A stretch of DNA of 64,000 bases, from positions 27,665-91,664 of the forward strand of contig DATBLC010000138.1 of assembly GCA_036555515.1 (NCBI GenBank), read 5' to 3'. Positions within the stretch are counted from its first letter, which is position 1, and each line of letters starts with the position of its first letter. The notes beneath the pieces are model-generated. The model saw only the letters and a list, made by a program, of their open reading frames with translations. It made no database searches and was not told the origin of the DNA. Source of the DNA: DATACQ01 sp036555515. Lineage in GTDB: Bacteria; Desulfobacterota; Binatia; UBA9968. Positions 8,897 through 18,025 of the stretch are shown here, piece after piece. Position numbers and translations under genes: made by a program.

Positions 8897-11800
8897 CTAC
8901 TCTGAGAGATTTTTAAAATAGCGCTCGATCTGGTCCTTCATTTGCGGCGGGACGCCCTGCTTCAAGGATTCGAGGATTTCTTCGCGCAAGTTACGCGGCG
9001 CCCTGTAGTCTTCCTTGCCGGGCAGACGGAACCGTTCGATCTCCAGCCCGGTGACGCCGCCCTCGACGTCGAACTGGGGAAACTGTGGCATGCCGGGCAG
9101 CGGCACAAGCATGCCCCCGGGCATGAAGCGGCCCTGCCGAAACAGCCGGGTCACCGGCATATTGCCAAGCTGCCCGCGCTGCGCCATTTGCTGCATCGCC
9201 GACTGCATCTGTTGCTGCGATTGCGACAAACGTTCAAGAGCGCTGCGCTCCGGCGGCACCGCGCCCGGCGAGTCGAGATTGCCGAGACGGTCCGAGGCGG
9301 AGCCCATGGAGTTTCCCGCCTCTTTAATGCCCTGCAATATTTTCGGGTCGAGGCTCGGAAAGAGCTGGAAGAGAGAATCGAGTTTCTCGTGCAGATCCTC
9401 GGTGCGCTCCTTGAGCGTGCCCTGACGCTGGGCGAGATCGCGAACTTTTTTCCTGTCCGCTTCGCTCAACGCCTGACCCGGCTCACCCATTAAAGCGTCC
9501 AGGTCGGATTTGAGATTCCTCAAGGTGGCCTCAGCCTGCTCCGCCTTGGGCTCCTGCGCCGGCGTGCGCGGTTTCGCCAACTCGTTGCGCGCCAGCTTGT
9601 CCCCCTCGCCGTAGCCGGCAAAGTCCTTGGCCAAAAGTTTGGCGATCAAATTCTTAACCAGCTGATTCATGGTGGCATCGTCGAGTTTTTTGGCGATTTC
9701 CGGATCGTCGTCGCCACCTTCGCGGTCGGGAAATACCTGCGTGAGCTGGCCTAGCTCTTTCAAGGCCTTAGCCAAAAAGCGCTCGAGTTTTTCCTTGAGG
9801 GCGCTGTCGCGCTCGCTGAGCGTCGATTTGTTGACCGTTTCTGTGCCGAGCAAGATTTCCTGCTGTTCGCGGGCGATTTGCTGTAGCTCGTTGGTTGAGC
9901 GCTGCATTTCACCCTGCATGCGCCCCATATTCGAGGCCATGGATTGGCGCTGGGAATTTTGCAGCGATGCCACCATGGCGGCCATTTGGTTGAACAGCTC
10001 GCGGGCCAGCTGGCGGGCGCCTTCGATATCGCCGGCCATCAGCTTCTTGCGGATTTCGTCGAGGGCCGAGAACATTTCATTGAAACCGAGATTGCGCATC
10101 GCTTCAGCGTTCATGAAGTCATCGGGCAGCTGCTGCGCCATCTGCGACAACGCCTGTTGCAGGGAGGCCAGAGCCTTGGCTAGCTCGGATATCTGCTTCA
10201 TGACGGCATCGAGATTTTTGTCGCCGCTCTGGAGCTTGTCCAGAGAGTCCATCAGCCGCTCCTGACTGCGCGTCAGGTCCTGAGCGGTGGAGGCAAATTC
10301 CTGGGCCTTGAGCCGCTTGCCGATGTCTTCGGAGAGCAGCGACATCCGCTCCAGCTCGGTGGAGATGTCATCGCGCGCCCGCAGCTTGTCTTCAGCAGTC
10401 GGGGCTTGCTGTTGGCGCTGCAATAGCTCGTCCTTGGTGAACTGGAGGTTGCGCTTGAGCGCGTCGAGATCGCTCCAGGTCGCGAAATCGGACATCCGGT
10501 CCTTTTCGGTGCGCTGCATCGCTTCTTCGGTGCGTTTGAGCGCATCGGCGAGGCTCTTTTCGATTTTTTGATCGTTGTCACTTCCCATCGGCGCGTTTTT
10601 CTCGTCGGGCACGGGGGATTCCAAATGGTCGCCGAGGAGATCGACCATGCGCTTATTCAAGTCCTGGATCATCTCAGCCACTTGTCTGTGCTCGGCTTTG
10701 AGATTTTTGAGCCGGAGCCGGATGGACTTGGACGTGCCAAGCTTGGGGCCGCTGATGGTGTCATTGTCCAGCACCTGGAGATGAAAAAGCGCCTCTTCAC
10801 CCTCGCGCAACGCCAGTTTGCTCAGATCCCATTTGAACTGGCCGCGCAGGATCAATCGCCTGGTTTCATCCTTCTCGAGGCGAATTTTTTCTTCGCGCTC
10901 GCCAATTTTGGCGACCAGATTGATTTCGCCGATGCCAAAATCGTCGCGCGCGCTGTATTCGAGCGGCAAGACTTCATCGCCGCTGACTTCCAGGTCGTCG
11001 GTGGGCGCCAAAAGATCAACGGTCGGGAAGCCGTCCGGTTTTGCGCGCATTTCGTAGGCGATGGGCGAATTCTGAAAGCCGAAAGCATCCTCGACCACGA
11101 TGCGGTACTGCTGCGACTGAAACAGGACGAGATTGGCCTGCAGCTTTCGGCCTTCGATCTTGAGCGGCAGCTTGTTACCGTCATCGAGAACGAGTTCGCC
11201 CTTCGCAATGTCTTTGGTGGCCATGGCGTCCAGGCGTAGAGTCGAGCCTTTGAGTCCTTCAATATTGCCACCCGGCGAAGAAACCGAAGCCAGGCCGGCG
11301 TAGGCTGGCGGGTAAAGGGTGAACTGGATGTCGGCGATTTCCGGCGGATCGACGGCCATGGCGAGATAGACCTGGGAGGAGAAGGCGCCGGCCACGGCGC
11401 GGTAGCGGAGGCTCTTTTCCAGGCGCGGAATCGTGAGCGCGAATTTTCCGCCGCCGAGATTTTCCATGGAAAGTTTTTCTTCACGACCGGACGGGTCGGA
11501 ATCGGCGCTGCCGCCGGCGACGAGCAAGTCGAGGGATTCGGCAACGGCGCCGGAAGTTGCCGCCTGAATCGTGACCCGGGAGCCGCGTGCGACGCGAAGA
11601 TTTTTCGGCTCGACGTCAATCAAAATTATTGAAGGCGGCAGGTGATCGAGCGGGCGGGTGAGTAGACTGTAGGTTTCGCCGACCCACGACGGGTTGAACA
11701 GCACGGCGGCCGACACCGGCGCGAAAATCACAGCCAGCAAGCGCAGGCTGGCTTTTACCCGCTCGGTGTCGATCAATTCGTCCACCCTCAACGCGGCAAT

Positions 11801-12211
11801 CTGCCGGCGCGTACTGCGCAGCAACGCGAGCACCATGGCCGTCGAGAAGCCCGACGTATCTCTGGACTCGGCGACCTGGGGATAGAGCTGTAATGAATTG
11901 ATTAAATTATTGCGCAACCCGGGCCGCTGCTCTTCGATGTAAAGAGCAGCCCGCTCCTGGGAGAGCCGGCGGAAAAACCGGAATATCGTCCACGCCGCCA
12001 TCACGATCAACACGACGGCGCTCAGGGCGCTGTAGGCCACCGGCGCGTAGGGCATCAAATGCTTGAGCTCTTTGATGCCTGGCCCCAACGCAAAGAGCAC
12101 CAAGGCGCAGATCGCCGTCAGACAAAGACCTTCGATCCCCTGAACCAAGGTCAAACGGCGCGTAAAGCGTCGCAAGAACGATGAAAGCTCTTGGTATTCT
12201 TCCTGTCCCAT
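8897..12211 (-). CDS. DUF4175 family membrane protein with long coiled coil
   Basis: 1104 residues from ATG 12211. Two hydrophobic helices (about 17-40 and 52-79) and a third near residue 155 anchor it. A beta-rich periplasmic-looking part spans about 190-500. A long Gln/Glu/Lys/Met-rich helical stretch (about 510-900) reads as coiled coil. The C-terminus is Met/Pro/Gln rich. This architecture fits DUF4175, found beside MoxR/DUF58 genes in Myxococcota, alphaproteobacteria and others. It is the first gene of the minus-strand cluster, so the promoter should lie in 12212-12380, shared divergently with the eutA-like gene. No molecular function is established. Confidence 0.8.
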   Translation of the reverse strand: MGQEEYQELSSFLRRFTRRLTLVQGIEGLCLTAICALVLFALGPGIKELKHLMPYAPVAYSALSAVVLIVMAAWTIFRFFRRLSQERAALYIEEQRPGLRNNLINSLQLYPQVAESRDTSGFSTAMVLALLRSTRRQIAALRVDELIDTERVKASLRLLAVIFAPVSAAVLFNPSWVGETYSLLTRPLDHLPPSIILIDVEPKNLRVARGSRVTIQAATSGAVAESLDLLVAGGSADSDPSGREEKLSMENLGGGKFALTIPRLEKSLRYRAVAGAFSSQVYLAMAVDPPEIADIQFTLYPPAYAGLASVSSPGGNIEGLKGSTLRLDAMATKDIAKGELVLDDGNKLPLKIEGRKLQANLVLFQSQQYRIVVEDAFGFQNSPIAYEMRAKPDGFPTVDLLAPTDDLEVSGDEVLPLEYSARDDFGIGEINLVAKIGEREEKIRLEKDETRRLILRGQFKWDLSKLALREGEEALFHLQVLDNDTISGPKLGTSKSIRLRLKNLKAEHRQVAEMIQDLNKRMVDLLGDHLESPVPDEKNAPMGSDNDQKIEKSLADALKRTEEAMQRTEKDRMSDFATWSDLDALKRNLQFTKDELLQRQQQAPTAEDKLRARDDISTELERMSLLSEDIGKRLKAQEFASTAQDLTRSQERLMDSLDKLQSGDKNLDAVMKQISELAKALASLQQALSQMAQQLPDDFMNAEAMRNLGFNEMFSALDEIRKKLMAGDIEGARQLARELFNQMAAMVASLQNSQRQSMASNMGRMQGEMQRSTNELQQIAREQQEILLGTETVNKSTLSERDSALKEKLERFLAKALKELGQLTQVFPDREGGDDDPEIAKKLDDATMNQLVKNLIAKLLAKDFAGYGEGDKLARNELAKPRTPAQEPKAEQAEATLRNLKSDLDALMGEPGQALSEADRKKVRDLAQRQGTLKERTEDLHEKLDSLFQLFPSLDPKILQGIKEAGNSMGSASDRLGNLDSPGAVPPERSALERLSQSQQQMQSAMQQMAQRGQLGNMPVTRLFRQGRFMPGGMLVPLPGMPQFPQFDVEGGVTGLEIERFRLPGKEDYRAPRNLREEILESLKQGVPPQMKDQIERYFKNLSE

Positions 12212-12381
12212 AGCCGCAAACTTAAATATCCTATCCCTTATGATGCGCCTTGTCTATCCTTTGAGAGGCCGCCGCGTCGATGGGTGGCAACAGGAGAATT
12301 GATGTGCTATGCAACTTTGATCTGCGAAAGCAAAACAGAAAGGATCTACCCGAAAGCATGGACAACTTACAGGATCAACCC

Positions 12382-13941
12382 ATGGAACTGCATGAAGGTC
12401 ACGAAGACGAATTTGGCGAGGACGAAGATGGCGGGATGGCGATGGATGAAGAGCACCCGATGTGGCGCTCGGAACGGATTACCCTCACTTCAGTGGGCAT
12501 TGATGTTGGTTCCTCGACTTCGCATTTAATATTTTCCCGTTTGACCTTGCGGCGCCAGGGCATCGCGCTTTCCAGCCGTTTCGTGGTCGTCAATCGCGAG
12601 ATCATTTACGAGTCGCCGATCTTGCTCACCCCCTACGTCGATAAGACCACCATCGACACGGTGCAGCTCGGTGATTTCATTCAAGAAGCGTATCGCAACG
12701 CGGGCGTGACGCCCAGCGACATCGACACCGGCGCGCTCATCGTTACCGGTGAGGCGGCGAAAAAGAAAAACGCCGAAGCGATCGCAGCGCTGTTTTCGGC
12801 GCAGGCGGGCAAGTTTGTCTGTGCCACGGCCGGCCACAACCTGGAAGCGATCCTGGCGTCCTACGGCTCCGGTGCCGTCCACATGACCTACCATGAAGGC
12901 GGTGATTTTACGGTGATGAACGTCGACGTCGGCGGCGGCACCAGCAAGATCGCCATTGTTCGAGGGGGGCAGGTAATCGATACTTGCGCCGTGGAAGTGG
13001 GTGCCCGTCTGGTGGCAATGGACGAAAACGGCAAGATCAACCGGCTTGAAGACACGGCGCTAAAATTTGCAAACATGGCGGGTATCGATCTCAAGTTGGG
13101 CGGTACGATGAGCGAAGAAGATAAGGATAAATTTACTACAGTTCTGTGCGACTCGCTTTTCGAAGTACTCGAACGGGGAAAGCTCTCGGCGCAGGTGGAG
13201 GATTTGCTGCTTACGCCGAATATCGAATTTACCGACCCGGTCAATGCGGTGATGTTCTCGGGCGGTGTGTCCGAATACGTCTATGGCTACGAGAAGCGCA
13301 ATCTCGGCGACCTGGGTGTCCAGCTCGGCCGCAAAGTGCGCGAGCGGGTAAACAAACTCGGCGGCGGCAACGTCCCGCTCAGGCCGGCGGAAGTGCGCAT
13401 CCGTGCCACGGTGATCGGGGCTTCACAGTACACGGTGCAGGTCAGCGGCAACACCATATACTTATCCCATCCGGAAATGCTGCCGCTGCGCAATTTGCAA
13501 GTTATCACGCCGCAATTGGAGCAGAAGGAATCGATCACAGCGGGCGAAATCACGGCCGCCGTTGGCAGAGCCCTGCAGCGTGGCGACGCCGTGGAAGGGG
13601 ACCGCGCCGCGGCATTGGCGATTCATTGGGAGCTCGGGCCGTCCTATCCGTTGATCCGCACGCTGGCGGAAGGATTGGTAAGCGGCATGAAAGATCATGT
13701 CGACCAGGGACAACCGCTGGTGCTCGTTTTTGACGCCGACATTGCCAAGTTGATGGGTAATATCATCGAACGGGAGCTTATGCCGGGCGCCGGCATTATA
13801 TCCGTCGATGGCATCGATCTAAAAGATTTCGACTTTATCGACATCGGGCAGGAGTTACCGGATGCCAAAGCGGTGCCCGTGGTGATCAAGTCGTTGATCT
13901 TCCGCCATAGCGAACACGGCCGCGGCCATCATAATAGGTAG
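12382..13941 (+). CDS. eutA: EutA-like ethanolamine ammonia-lyase reactivating factor
   Basis: 519 residues from the ATG at 12382, chosen for AGGA 7 nt upstream. In-frame ATGs at 12280 and 12358 would add 34 or 8 residues. The protein has actin-like ATPase motifs: SVGIDVGSSTSHLIFSRL (phosphate 1), VDVGGGTSKIAI (phosphate 2), and it ends DFIDIGQELP...VVIKSLIF as EutA does. EutA re-activates the B12-dependent ammonia-lyase EutBC by exchanging damaged cobalamin. No eutB, eutC or B12 gene is in the window. The acidic His/Glu/Asp-rich N-terminal extension (about 35 residues) is absent from enterobacterial EutA. Function on another B12 enzyme is possible. Confidence 0.85.
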   Translation: MELHEGHEDEFGEDEDGGMAMDEEHPMWRSERITLTSVGIDVGSSTSHLIFSRLTLRRQGIALSSRFVVVNREIIYESPILLTPYVDKTTIDTVQLGDFIQEAYRNAGVTPSDIDTGALIVTGEAAKKKNAEAIAALFSAQAGKFVCATAGHNLEAILASYGSGAVHMTYHEGGDFTVMNVDVGGGTSKIAIVRGGQVIDTCAVEVGARLVAMDENGKINRLEDTALKFANMAGIDLKLGGTMSEEDKDKFTTVLCDSLFEVLERGKLSAQVEDLLLTPNIEFTDPVNAVMFSGGVSEYVYGYEKRNLGDLGVQLGRKVRERVNKLGGGNVPLRPAEVRIRATVIGASQYTVQVSGNTIYLSHPEMLPLRNLQVITPQLEQKESITAGEITAAVGRALQRGDAVEGDRAAALAIHWELGPSYPLIRTLAEGLVSGMKDHVDQGQPLVLVFDADIAKLMGNIIERELMPGAGIISVDGIDLKDFDFIDIGQELPDAKAVPVVIKSLIFRHSEHGRGHHNR

Positions 13942-13950
13942 CCTCAAAAC

Positions 13951-14001
13951 GAGGATCGAGGATAACAGATCGCGGATTGCCACTTGCCATCTTCGATCCT
14001 C
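13951..14001. terminator. Inverted repeat after the eutA-like gene, possible terminator
   Basis: Bases 13951-13963 pair with 13989-14001 as a 13-bp stem with one G-T wobble position around a 25-nt loop. A further copy of the GGATCCTCGA arm follows at 14009-14018. There is no T-tract, so this could be a structured repeat and not an intrinsic terminator. Confidence 0.4.
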
Positions 14002-14108
14002 CCTCTCGGATCCTCGACCAGTTTGACTGACATGCGCCGTCACGTTGACTTCGCCCGCGAATTCTAATAGTTTTTACAATATCTTACAGATTCGGGTATG
14101 CGATCCTT

Positions 14109-14294
14109 ATGGAAGAACCGAGTGGCTGGCATAATTTTCTCGAAATCGTCACCAAGCCGGACAACATCCCGATCGTGGCGATGTTGATTCTGGTGATTTT
14201 CTTTACCTGGCTTGGGCTGAGGGAAGCCTACAAACACGACAGACTCATCGAAGAGGGCAAAGAGGACGAAATTCCCAAGGAAATGTGGAAGTAA
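14109..14294 (+). CDS. Small single-pass membrane protein
   Basis: 61 residues from ATG. A hydrophobic helix (IPIVAMLILVIFFTWLGL, about residues 20-37) is followed by a charged tail rich in Lys and Glu. I do not recognise a family. The next gene begins 3 nt after its stop, with GGAAG inside its last codons, so it belongs to the TPR/Fe-S operon. A small anchor or subunit for a redox complex is conceivable; that is inference from position only. Confidence 0.65.
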   Translation: MEEPSGWHNFLEIVTKPDNIPIVAMLILVIFFTWLGLREAYKHDRLIEEGKEDEIPKEMWK

Positions 14295-14297
14295 TTG

Positions 14298-15119
14298 ATG
14301 CTGAGGGCCTGGTTGGCGGTGTTAGTCGCTCTCACGGGAATGGGTCTTATTTTTGCCGCCGACGGCAAAGCGTCGTTGGGCCAAGAAGCGCGTTGGCGAG
14401 AGGCGCGGAAATTGCTCGCCGAAGGCAATGCAGCCGCGGCCAAGCCGGCTTTCGAAGAATTGTTGGCGAAATATCCCGACGCGCCGGATCTGCATTTGTT
14501 CCTAGGGATCTCCCAGCTGCGCTTGCGTGATCCGGACGCCGCCGTCGTTGCGATCAAGAAGGCGATCGATTTAGATCCTAATCACGCCGAAGCCCGGACT
14601 CTATTGGGGTGGTTCGAACTGGAAATTCGTGGCAATTTCGACGGCGCGATTCAACAATACCTAAAAGTCGTCGAGCTCAAGCCCGATTCCCCCCAGGCCC
14701 ATGTCAACTTGGGCGTCGCCTACAAGAATAAGGGCGCGCTCGACAGGGCCCTGGAAAGTTATAACCGGGCGTTGGGACTACGCTCCGACTATGTGGAAGC
14801 CCTGAGCAACCGGGGTTGGGTCTACGTCGATCAGCACAAGTGGCAAGAGGCGCGGCGCGATTTTGACCGGGCACTGAAGATCAAGCCGGAAGACCACGGC
14901 GCGCTTCAGGGCTTGGCCCGGGTTCTGGAAAAAACCCGCGACTACGCGGCAGCCCAACAGGTACTGAGCCGGTTGAACGCACAGTCGCCGAATTTTGTTT
15001 ATTGGTTGCAGTGGGGCCGCCTCGGACTGATCCGTTATTGGTGGGTGCTGTTTTTAATTGCCATCGGGTTTTTTGTTAAAGGGCGGTTCATGAAAGCGAG
15101 GACTCAGACGAATGGCTGA
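14298..15119 (+). CDS. TPR-repeat membrane protein
   Basis: 273 residues from ATG 14298; a TTG one codon earlier is less likely. A signal peptide or N-terminal anchor (about 1-22) precedes roughly five TPR units between residues 25 and 215, for example DLHLFLGISQLRLRDPDAAV and QAHVNLGVAYKNKGALDRAL. A C-terminal helix (YWWVLFLIAIGFFVKGRF) is followed by a basic tail. The TPR part should face the periplasm. It overlaps the following Fe-S gene by 8 nt, a sign of translational coupling. Confidence 0.8.
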   Translation: MLRAWLAVLVALTGMGLIFAADGKASLGQEARWREARKLLAEGNAAAAKPAFEELLAKYPDAPDLHLFLGISQLRLRDPDAAVVAIKKAIDLDPNHAEARTLLGWFELEIRGNFDGAIQQYLKVVELKPDSPQAHVNLGVAYKNKGALDRALESYNRALGLRSDYVEALSNRGWVYVDQHKWQEARRDFDRALKIKPEDHGALQGLARVLEKTRDYAAAQQVLSRLNAQSPNFVYWLQWGRLGLIRYWWVLFLIAIGFFVKGRFMKARTQTNG

Positions 15120-15660
15120 AGCCGCAAAGAAACGCAAAGGAACGGCTCTATTGGCCGTAATGGACGAAAACTGCTCAAGCTGCGCCGGCTCGCCGATCTG
15201 TGAAGCCCATTGCCCGGTGGACGAATGCATCAATTTGCTTTATGAAGAGCTGCCTGGCGGCGGGCTCAAACCTTACCGCGTGTTCGTCGATAACGACAAA
15301 TGTATCGGCTGCCAGATGTGTTATAGCGAAGATCTCACGAAGATTCACGAGCATAAAGAAACCGGCGAGATTTTTTACGAATACGCGAACCGGTTTTATG
15401 ACAGCGACCGGAAACCCGTGGCGCCGGATAAGGTGCCAAAACGCATTCAGCTTCAGCTCATCGGCACGGAGTCCGAAGACCGGCTGGATAAAAAAATCTG
15501 CCCGTGGGATGCCATTAAGATGTATGAATACGAGGACGGGCTCACCATGTCAGAGTATTTTTACGACGCTGGGAAAATCAAACGGGTCAACGGCCTGTAC
15601 GTGATCGATGCCGAAGAAAAAGCGCGGCTCGAAGAGAAACAAAGCGAGATTTACGAATAG
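15112..15660 (+). CDS. 4Fe-4S ferredoxin-like protein
   Basis: 182 residues. Nine cysteines lie at 21, 24, 30, 34, 39, 64, 67, 70 and 130. CIGCQMC (64-70) with the distant CPWD (130) and the N-terminal group CxxCx5CxxxCPxxxC can ligate two [4Fe-4S] clusters, with an unusual 60-residue insertion before the last CP. No signal peptide or membrane helix is seen, so it is probably cytoplasmic. It overlaps the TPR gene by 8 nt and precedes the carboxyltransferase gene by 26 nt. Its partner is not evident; electron transfer is the safe call. Confidence 0.8.
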   Translation: MAEAAKKRKGTALLAVMDENCSSCAGSPICEAHCPVDECINLLYEELPGGGLKPYRVFVDNDKCIGCQMCYSEDLTKIHEHKETGEIFYEYANRFYDSDRKPVAPDKVPKRIQLQLIGTESEDRLDKKICPWDAIKMYEYEDGLTMSEYFYDAGKIKRVNGLYVIDAEEKARLEEKQSEIYE

Positions 15661-15686
15661 CAGGTCACCCGGACGGCGGTTATTAT

Positions 15687-17024
15687 ATGGCACAAAAAGT
15701 CGAAATCATGGAAACGGTGCTGCGCGACGCGCATCAGTGCCTAGTGGCGACGCGCATGCGCACCGAGGACATGCTGCCGATCGCCGCCCAACTGGACGCG
15801 ATTGGCTACTGGTCGGTGGAAGCTTGGGGCGGCGCAACGTTCGATGCCACTTTGCGCTATCTGAAGGAATGCCCCTGGGAGCGCTTGCGCAAGTTGCGCG
15901 CGGCAATGCCGAAGACCCGCTTTCAAATGCTGCTGCGCGGTCAAAACGTGGTCGGTTACCGAAATTATCCCGACGATATCGTGCAGGCGTTCGTTGACCG
16001 CGCCGCGGCTAACGGCATAGACGTTTTCCGGGTCTTCGACGCCATGAACGATATCCGCAACATGAAGACGGCCATCGAGGCCGCGCTCAAAACCGGCAAA
16101 CTGGTAGAGGGAGCGGTTTGTTACACGATTAGCCCGGTTCACTCCGCCGACTATTTCCTGGGCGTCGCCGAAAAACTTGCGGATATGGGCGTGCAACTTA
16201 TCTGCCTTAAGGACATGGCTGGAATGCTCGCCCCTTACGCCGCTCACGAGATAATTAAAAAAATCAAATCGCGCATTTCGCTGCCGCTTCATCTTCATTC
16301 CCATTGCACTGCGGGGTTAGCCCCCATGAGTTATATGATGGCCATCGAGGCGGGCGCCGATATCTTGGACACGGCCATCGCGCCGTTTTCCCAAGGGACG
16401 TCGCAACCGGCGACCGAGCAGATGGTCGCGGCGCTCAAAGACACGCCCTATGATACCGGCCTGGATCTGGCCAAACTGGGCAAAATCGCCGACTATTTTT
16501 ACGGCGTGCGGCGGAATTATGCTGAGTTTGAAAGCCCGGTCAACAATCAAATTAAGACCGATGTATTGACCTCGCAGATTCCCGGCGGGATGCTCTCCAA
16601 TCTCGTCGCCCAGCTGCGCCAGCAGAAAGCGGAAGACAAGCTCGATGCGGTGCTGGCCGAGATGCCCCATGTGCGCAAGGATTTGGGCTATCCGCCGTTG
16701 GTGACGCCGACCAGTCAAATCGTCGGCTCGCAGGCGGCGTTGAACGTCATGACGGGGAAACGTTACGCCGTAGTTGCCACGGAGACGCGCAACTACGTCA
16801 TGGGTCTGTACGGCGAACCGCCGGGGGCCATCAGCGACGAAATCAAACACAAAATTTTGGGTAAGAAAGAGCCGATCACCTGCCGGCCCGCTGACCTCTT
16901 AAAGCCCGGTCTCGATCAAGCGCGCACGGACGCGGGCAGCCTCGCGACCAGCGAAGAGGATGTGCTTTCGTACGCGCTGTTCCCGGAAATCGCCAAGGAA
17001 TATTTTCTTCATCGGGAATTATAA
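15687..17024 (+). CDS. Pyruvate carboxylase subunit B / oxaloacetate decarboxylase alpha-type carboxyltransferase
   Basis: 445 residues. The N-terminal HMGL-like TIM barrel starts with VLRDAHQCLVATRMRTEDML and contains VEAWGGATFDATLRYL, FRVFDAMND and LHLHSHCTAG, the metal and substrate signature of the carboxyltransferase family. The conserved C-terminal PYC/OADA domain follows to about residue 440. The usual biotinyl domain with its EAMKM motif is absent, and the protein is about 150 residues shorter than fused family members, so a separate biotin carrier is needed. No biotin carboxylase or carrier gene lies nearby. It transfers CO2 between carboxybiotin and pyruvate/oxaloacetate or a similar acid. 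Confidence 0.88.
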   Translation: MAQKVEIMETVLRDAHQCLVATRMRTEDMLPIAAQLDAIGYWSVEAWGGATFDATLRYLKECPWERLRKLRAAMPKTRFQMLLRGQNVVGYRNYPDDIVQAFVDRAAANGIDVFRVFDAMNDIRNMKTAIEAALKTGKLVEGAVCYTISPVHSADYFLGVAEKLADMGVQLICLKDMAGMLAPYAAHEIIKKIKSRISLPLHLHSHCTAGLAPMSYMMAIEAGADILDTAIAPFSQGTSQPATEQMVAALKDTPYDTGLDLAKLGKIADYFYGVRRNYAEFESPVNNQIKTDVLTSQIPGGMLSNLVAQLRQQKAEDKLDAVLAEMPHVRKDLGYPPLVTPTSQIVGSQAALNVMTGKRYAVVATETRNYVMGLYGEPPGAISDEIKHKILGKKEPITCRPADLLKPGLDQARTDAGSLATSEEDVLSYALFPEIAKEYFLHREL

Positions 17025-17079
17025 GTGGGAGCGCAGCAAGCTGTGCCCGTACTATTGCTCGCGCTATGGCGTCGTCGTC

Positions 17080-17985
17080 CTAAATCACCTTGTTGAGGGG
17101 ATACTCGATTATTCCCACCGCGCCGTTCTGAATCAGCTGGGGAATCAAATCTCGGACTTTGGCTTCTTCCAGCACACTTTCGACGGAGAACCATTTCACG
17201 CCTTTGAGGTTCGGCGAGGCGTGCAGCGGCGCCACCGTCGGCGCGGTGATGCTTGGAATGAGCGCGATGACCTTTTCGAGATCCACTTCGGAAACGTTGA
17301 GTTTGATGCCGACTTTGTTTTCCGCCGACAGCGCGCCTTGAAGTAACAGCTTGATTTGCTCGATCTTTCCCCGCTTCCAGGAGTCCTCCCAAGCCCGTTT
17401 GTTGGCGATCAGGACGGGGCAGGATTCCATCAGCTCGTGAATGATCTTCAATCCGTGCGCGCGAATCGTGCTGCCGGTTTCGGTTACTTCGACGATGGCA
17501 TCGACCAGTCCCTCAGCCGCTTTCGCTTCGGTGGCGCCCCAAGAGAATTCCACTTCCACGGGAATGTTTCGCTCGGCGAAGTAGCGCTTGGTGAAATTAA
17601 CCATTTCCGAAGAAATTCTTTTTCCTTTAAGATCTTCGATCTTCGTGATGGGCGAGTCCTGGGGCACCGCCAACACCCATCGGGTGGGTTTGAAGCTGGT
17701 CTTCGAGTAAATCATCTCGCAAACGAGCTGGACATCGGAGCTGTTCTCGATGGTCCAGTCTTTGCCTGTAATGGCCACGTCCAGCGTGCCCATTTCCACG
17801 TAGCGCGACATCTCTTGGGGCCGGGCCAGGCTGCAGCGCAGGGTTGCGTCATCGATGGACGGGAAATAACTGCGGCTGCTGGTCGATATTTTCCAGCCCG
17901 ATTTCTTGAAGAGCTCGATGGTCATCTGCTCGAGGCTCCCCTTAGGAATTCCTAACTTTAATTCTTTGTCTCGCTTAGCTTCCAT
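17080..17985 (-). CDS. hisG: ATP phosphoribosyltransferase, long form
   Basis: 301 residues from ATG 17985, with GGAG about 4 nt upstream. An open frame continues further upstream but has no such site. It catalyses the first step of histidine biosynthesis, joining ATP and PRPP. The start LKLGIPKGSLEQMTIELFKKSGW, the glycine-rich VEVTETGSTIRAHGL PRPP loop and a C-terminal domain of about 75 residues (VGIKLNVSEVDLEKVIALIPS) mark the long HisG form, which carries the histidine-feedback domain and does not need HisZ. It follows hisI by 40 nt on the same strand. Confidence 0.95.
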   Translation of the reverse strand: MEAKRDKELKLGIPKGSLEQMTIELFKKSGWKISTSSRSYFPSIDDATLRCSLARPQEMSRYVEMGTLDVAITGKDWTIENSSDVQLVCEMIYSKTSFKPTRWVLAVPQDSPITKIEDLKGKRISSEMVNFTKRYFAERNIPVEVEFSWGATEAKAAEGLVDAIVEVTETGSTIRAHGLKIIHELMESCPVLIANKRAWEDSWKRGKIEQIKLLLQGALSAENKVGIKLNVSEVDLEKVIALIPSITAPTVAPLHASPNLKGVKWFSVESVLEEAKVRDLIPQLIQNGAVGIIEYPLNKVI

Positions 17986-18025
17986 TATCTCCGGAACCGT
18001 TGAAAATTGAACTTTTGAAGCGCCA

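Noticed and set aside
13951..14001. Inverted repeat as a certain intrinsic terminator
   Set aside because: There is no T-tract after the stem, so only a possible hairpin is reported.
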